A stretch of DNA of 8,211 nt, from contig USFK01000055.1 of NCBI GenBank assembly GCA_900553935.1, positions 1 through 8,211 of the forward strand, given 5' to 3'. Below the pieces are notes generated by a model that saw nothing but the letters and a program-made list of their open reading frames with translations, did no database searches and was not told the DNA's origin. Below, piece after piece: positions 7,769 through 8,211 of this stretch. The position numbers and the translations under genes were made by a program. Source of the DNA: an uncultured Collinsella sp. GTDB taxonomy: Bacteria > Actinomycetota > Coriobacteriia > Coriobacteriales > Coriobacteriaceae. Numbering within the stretch: position 1 is the first letter of the stretch; every line of letters starts with the position of its first letter.

Positions 7769-7866
7769 GCGAGTCCCAGGCGTGGCGAGGTGCCTTGAAA
7801 GAGGAGGGCATAGGGCTTTTGCCCATGCCCGACGATTGAAAGGCAGATCGTCCGTCTGGGGCTCGC
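7769..7866 (+). ncRNA. Candidate structured RNA: rod-shaped hairpin with tandem G.A pairs in the hypA leader
   Basis: The 98-nt segment folds into one almost continuous rod. The base stem pairs 7769-7782 with 7853-7866 (14 pairs, two of them G-U) and is followed by a single bulged T at 7783. Next come 7784-7788 with 7848-7852 (5 pairs, one G-U), a 2x2 loop, and 7791-7796 with 7840-7845 (6 pairs). A symmetric 9x9 loop then joins GAAAGAGGA (7797-7805) to GACGATTGA (7831-7839). Its opposed bases give three tandem G.A/A.G steps separated by A-U, A-U and G-C pairs. The tip pairs 7806-7816 with 7821-7830, with bulged A7812 and a TTTT loop. The G-U and G.A pairs would be A-C and C-T mismatches on the other strand, so the + strand is the RNA strand. 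No U-run follows, so it is not a simple terminator. It may be a cis-regulator of hypA, a small RNA, or a repeat family. I do not recognise a known riboswitch. Confidence 0.6.
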
Positions 7867-7881
7867 GCAGCGTCAAGTCGA

Positions 7882-7911
7882 CCGCCGTTCGTTAGAACGG
7901 CGGAAGAAAAA
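7882..7911 (+). promoter_or_regulatory. Hairpin overlapping the hypA ribosome binding site
   Basis: CCGCCGTTC (7882-7890) and GAACGGCGG (7895-7903) form a perfect 9-bp stem around the loop GTTA. The only Shine-Dalgarno-like stretch before hypA, GGAAG (7902-7906, five bases before GTG), has its first two G residues inside this stem, so folding would hinder ribosome loading. The 5' arm can pair instead with GAACGGCG at 7740-7747, which would free the site. An A-rich tail rather than a T-run follows, which argues against a terminator on this strand. Confidence 0.5.
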
Positions 7912-8178
7912 GTGCATGAATTAGGAATCGTCTATCACATCATTCGCGATGTCGAGAATGTGGCGCGCGCCAATGGCGTGAGTCGCGTTTCGAGCGTGAC
8001 GCTGCTCCTGGGCGAGGTCTCGGGCGTCGTTCCCGATCTGCTGCTTGATGCTTGGCGCTGGGCGGCAGATAAAAAGCCTATCACGCAGGGCGCGGAGCTT
8101 ATTGTGGAGCCTGTCGAGGCCGTGACGCATTGCGAGGCGTGCGGCTGCGACTACGCGACGGTCGACCTTCTGTGTTGA
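7912..8178 (+). CDS. hypA: Hydrogenase nickel chaperone HypA, C-terminally truncated
   Basis: HypA delivers nickel, with HypB, to the [NiFe] hydrogenase large subunit. The GTG at 7912 is chosen because it gives the family's invariant N-terminus Met-His-Glu-Leu, in which His2 and the N-terminus bind nickel. The body (LGIVYHIIRDVENVA, SVTLLLGEVSGVVPDLL, AELIVEPV) matches HypA well. The zinc domain is incomplete: the first pair, Cys74 and Cys77, is present in HCEACG, but TGA at 8176-8178 stops the protein after Cys88, where the second CPxC pair should come. At 88 residues it is about 25-30 shorter than usual. In-frame codons after the stop read C-P-E and then diverge, and run to TGA 8209-8211. 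Only 29 bases separate the stop from the next gene's ATG. A deletion, frameshift or sequencing error is likely. The loss should damage zinc binding. Confidence 0.85.
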   Translation: MHELGIVYHIIRDVENVARANGVSRVSSVTLLLGEVSGVVPDLLLDAWRWAADKKPITQGAELIVEPVEAVTHCEACGCDYATVDLLC

Positions 8179-8193
8179 TGCCCAGAGCGAAGC

Positions 8194-8211
8194 GGAGGAT
8201 ATTCTAAATGA
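8194..8211 (+). other. Ribosome binding site and start of a further gene, cut by the window edge
   Basis: GGAGGAT (8194-8200) is followed nine bases after GGAGG by ATG at 8208-8210, the best ribosome binding site in the window. Only the start codon and one further base are visible, so the product is unknown. Next to hypA, hypB or another hydrogenase maturation gene would be a natural guess. The signal shows that the short end of hypA is followed directly by a healthy start site. Confidence 0.6.

Noticed and set aside
4770..7826. A 1018-codon open frame antisense to the oxidoreductase
   Set aside because: It mirrors a well-conserved enzyme in GC-rich DNA, where antisense frames stay open because of codon bias. 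Its translation is an Ala/Gly/His/Leu-rich string without recognisable motifs, and it runs across the intergenic leader.
7711..7836. An open frame through the hypA leader that ends GALKEEGIGLLPMPDD and looks protein-like
   Set aside because: It has no start codon with a ribosome binding site and overlaps the oxidoreductase end out of frame. The same bases are explained better by extensive RNA pairing.
7806..7903. The leader hairpins as intrinsic terminators of the oxidoreductase transcript
   Set aside because: Neither the rod tip nor the 7882-7903 hairpin is followed by a T-run on the + strand. The bases after the second are A-rich.
8176..8178. The TGA in hypA as a selenocysteine codon
   Set aside because: Reading through gives C-X-C-P-E and then a sequence unlike HypA, ending 10 codons later. 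I see no convincing selenocysteine insertion hairpin just downstream, and no HypA selenoprotein is known to me. Truncation is simpler.

Overview
The window reads like a high-GC anaerobic gut actinobacterium, most likely a Collinsella-type member of the Coriobacteriia. That rests on GC-rich third codon positions, the HypA start MHELGIVYHII, a DUF5692-like membrane protein, and a very cysteine-rich flavin/Fe-S oxidoreductase beside a hydrogenase maturation gene. The assignment is inference from style and content; no marker gene is present.

Layout: (1) Positions 1-1213 (+) hold an AAA-type ATPase with a DUF4143-like C-terminus. It is cut by the window edge at its 5' end and broken by a -1 frameshift near a T-run at 354-358. 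(2) A 73-bp convergent gap (1214-1286) shows no convincing terminator. (3) Positions 1287-2783 (-) encode an unrecognised single-pass membrane protein with a long acidic cytoplasmic N-terminus. (4) Positions 2784-3023 hold its probable promoter and an intrinsic terminator (2914-2952) for the next minus-strand unit. (5) A minus-strand pair follows: a TetR regulator (4094-4756) and, 62 bp downstream of it, a polytopic DUF5692-like membrane protein (3024-4031). (6) The divergent region 4757-4943 carries two 15-bp palindromes nested in a larger inverted repeat, the likely TetR operators. (7) Positions 4944-7721 (+) encode a 925-residue fusion: a cysteine-rich N-terminal module, a ferredoxin motif, a GltD/NfnB-like flavin and pyridine-nucleotide core, and a C-terminal ferredoxin. 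(8) The 190-nt leader 7722-7911 contains a 98-nt rod-shaped RNA candidate and a second hairpin overlapping the ribosome binding site of the next gene. (9) hypA (7912-8178), a nickel chaperone for [NiFe] hydrogenase, lacks the end of its zinc domain. (10) A strong ribosome binding site and ATG at the right edge open another gene.

How it fits together: the TetR protein probably controls both its own unit (with the DUF5692 protein) and the oxidoreductase. The oxidoreductase should move electrons between NAD(P)H and iron-sulfur clusters. The adjacent hypA suggests the region borders a hydrogenase or hydrogen-metabolism locus. The most interesting feature is the hypA leader. Its rod contains three tandem G.A/A.G pairs and two G-U pairs that make sense only on the + strand, and an alternative long-range pairing could open or close the hypA ribosome binding site.
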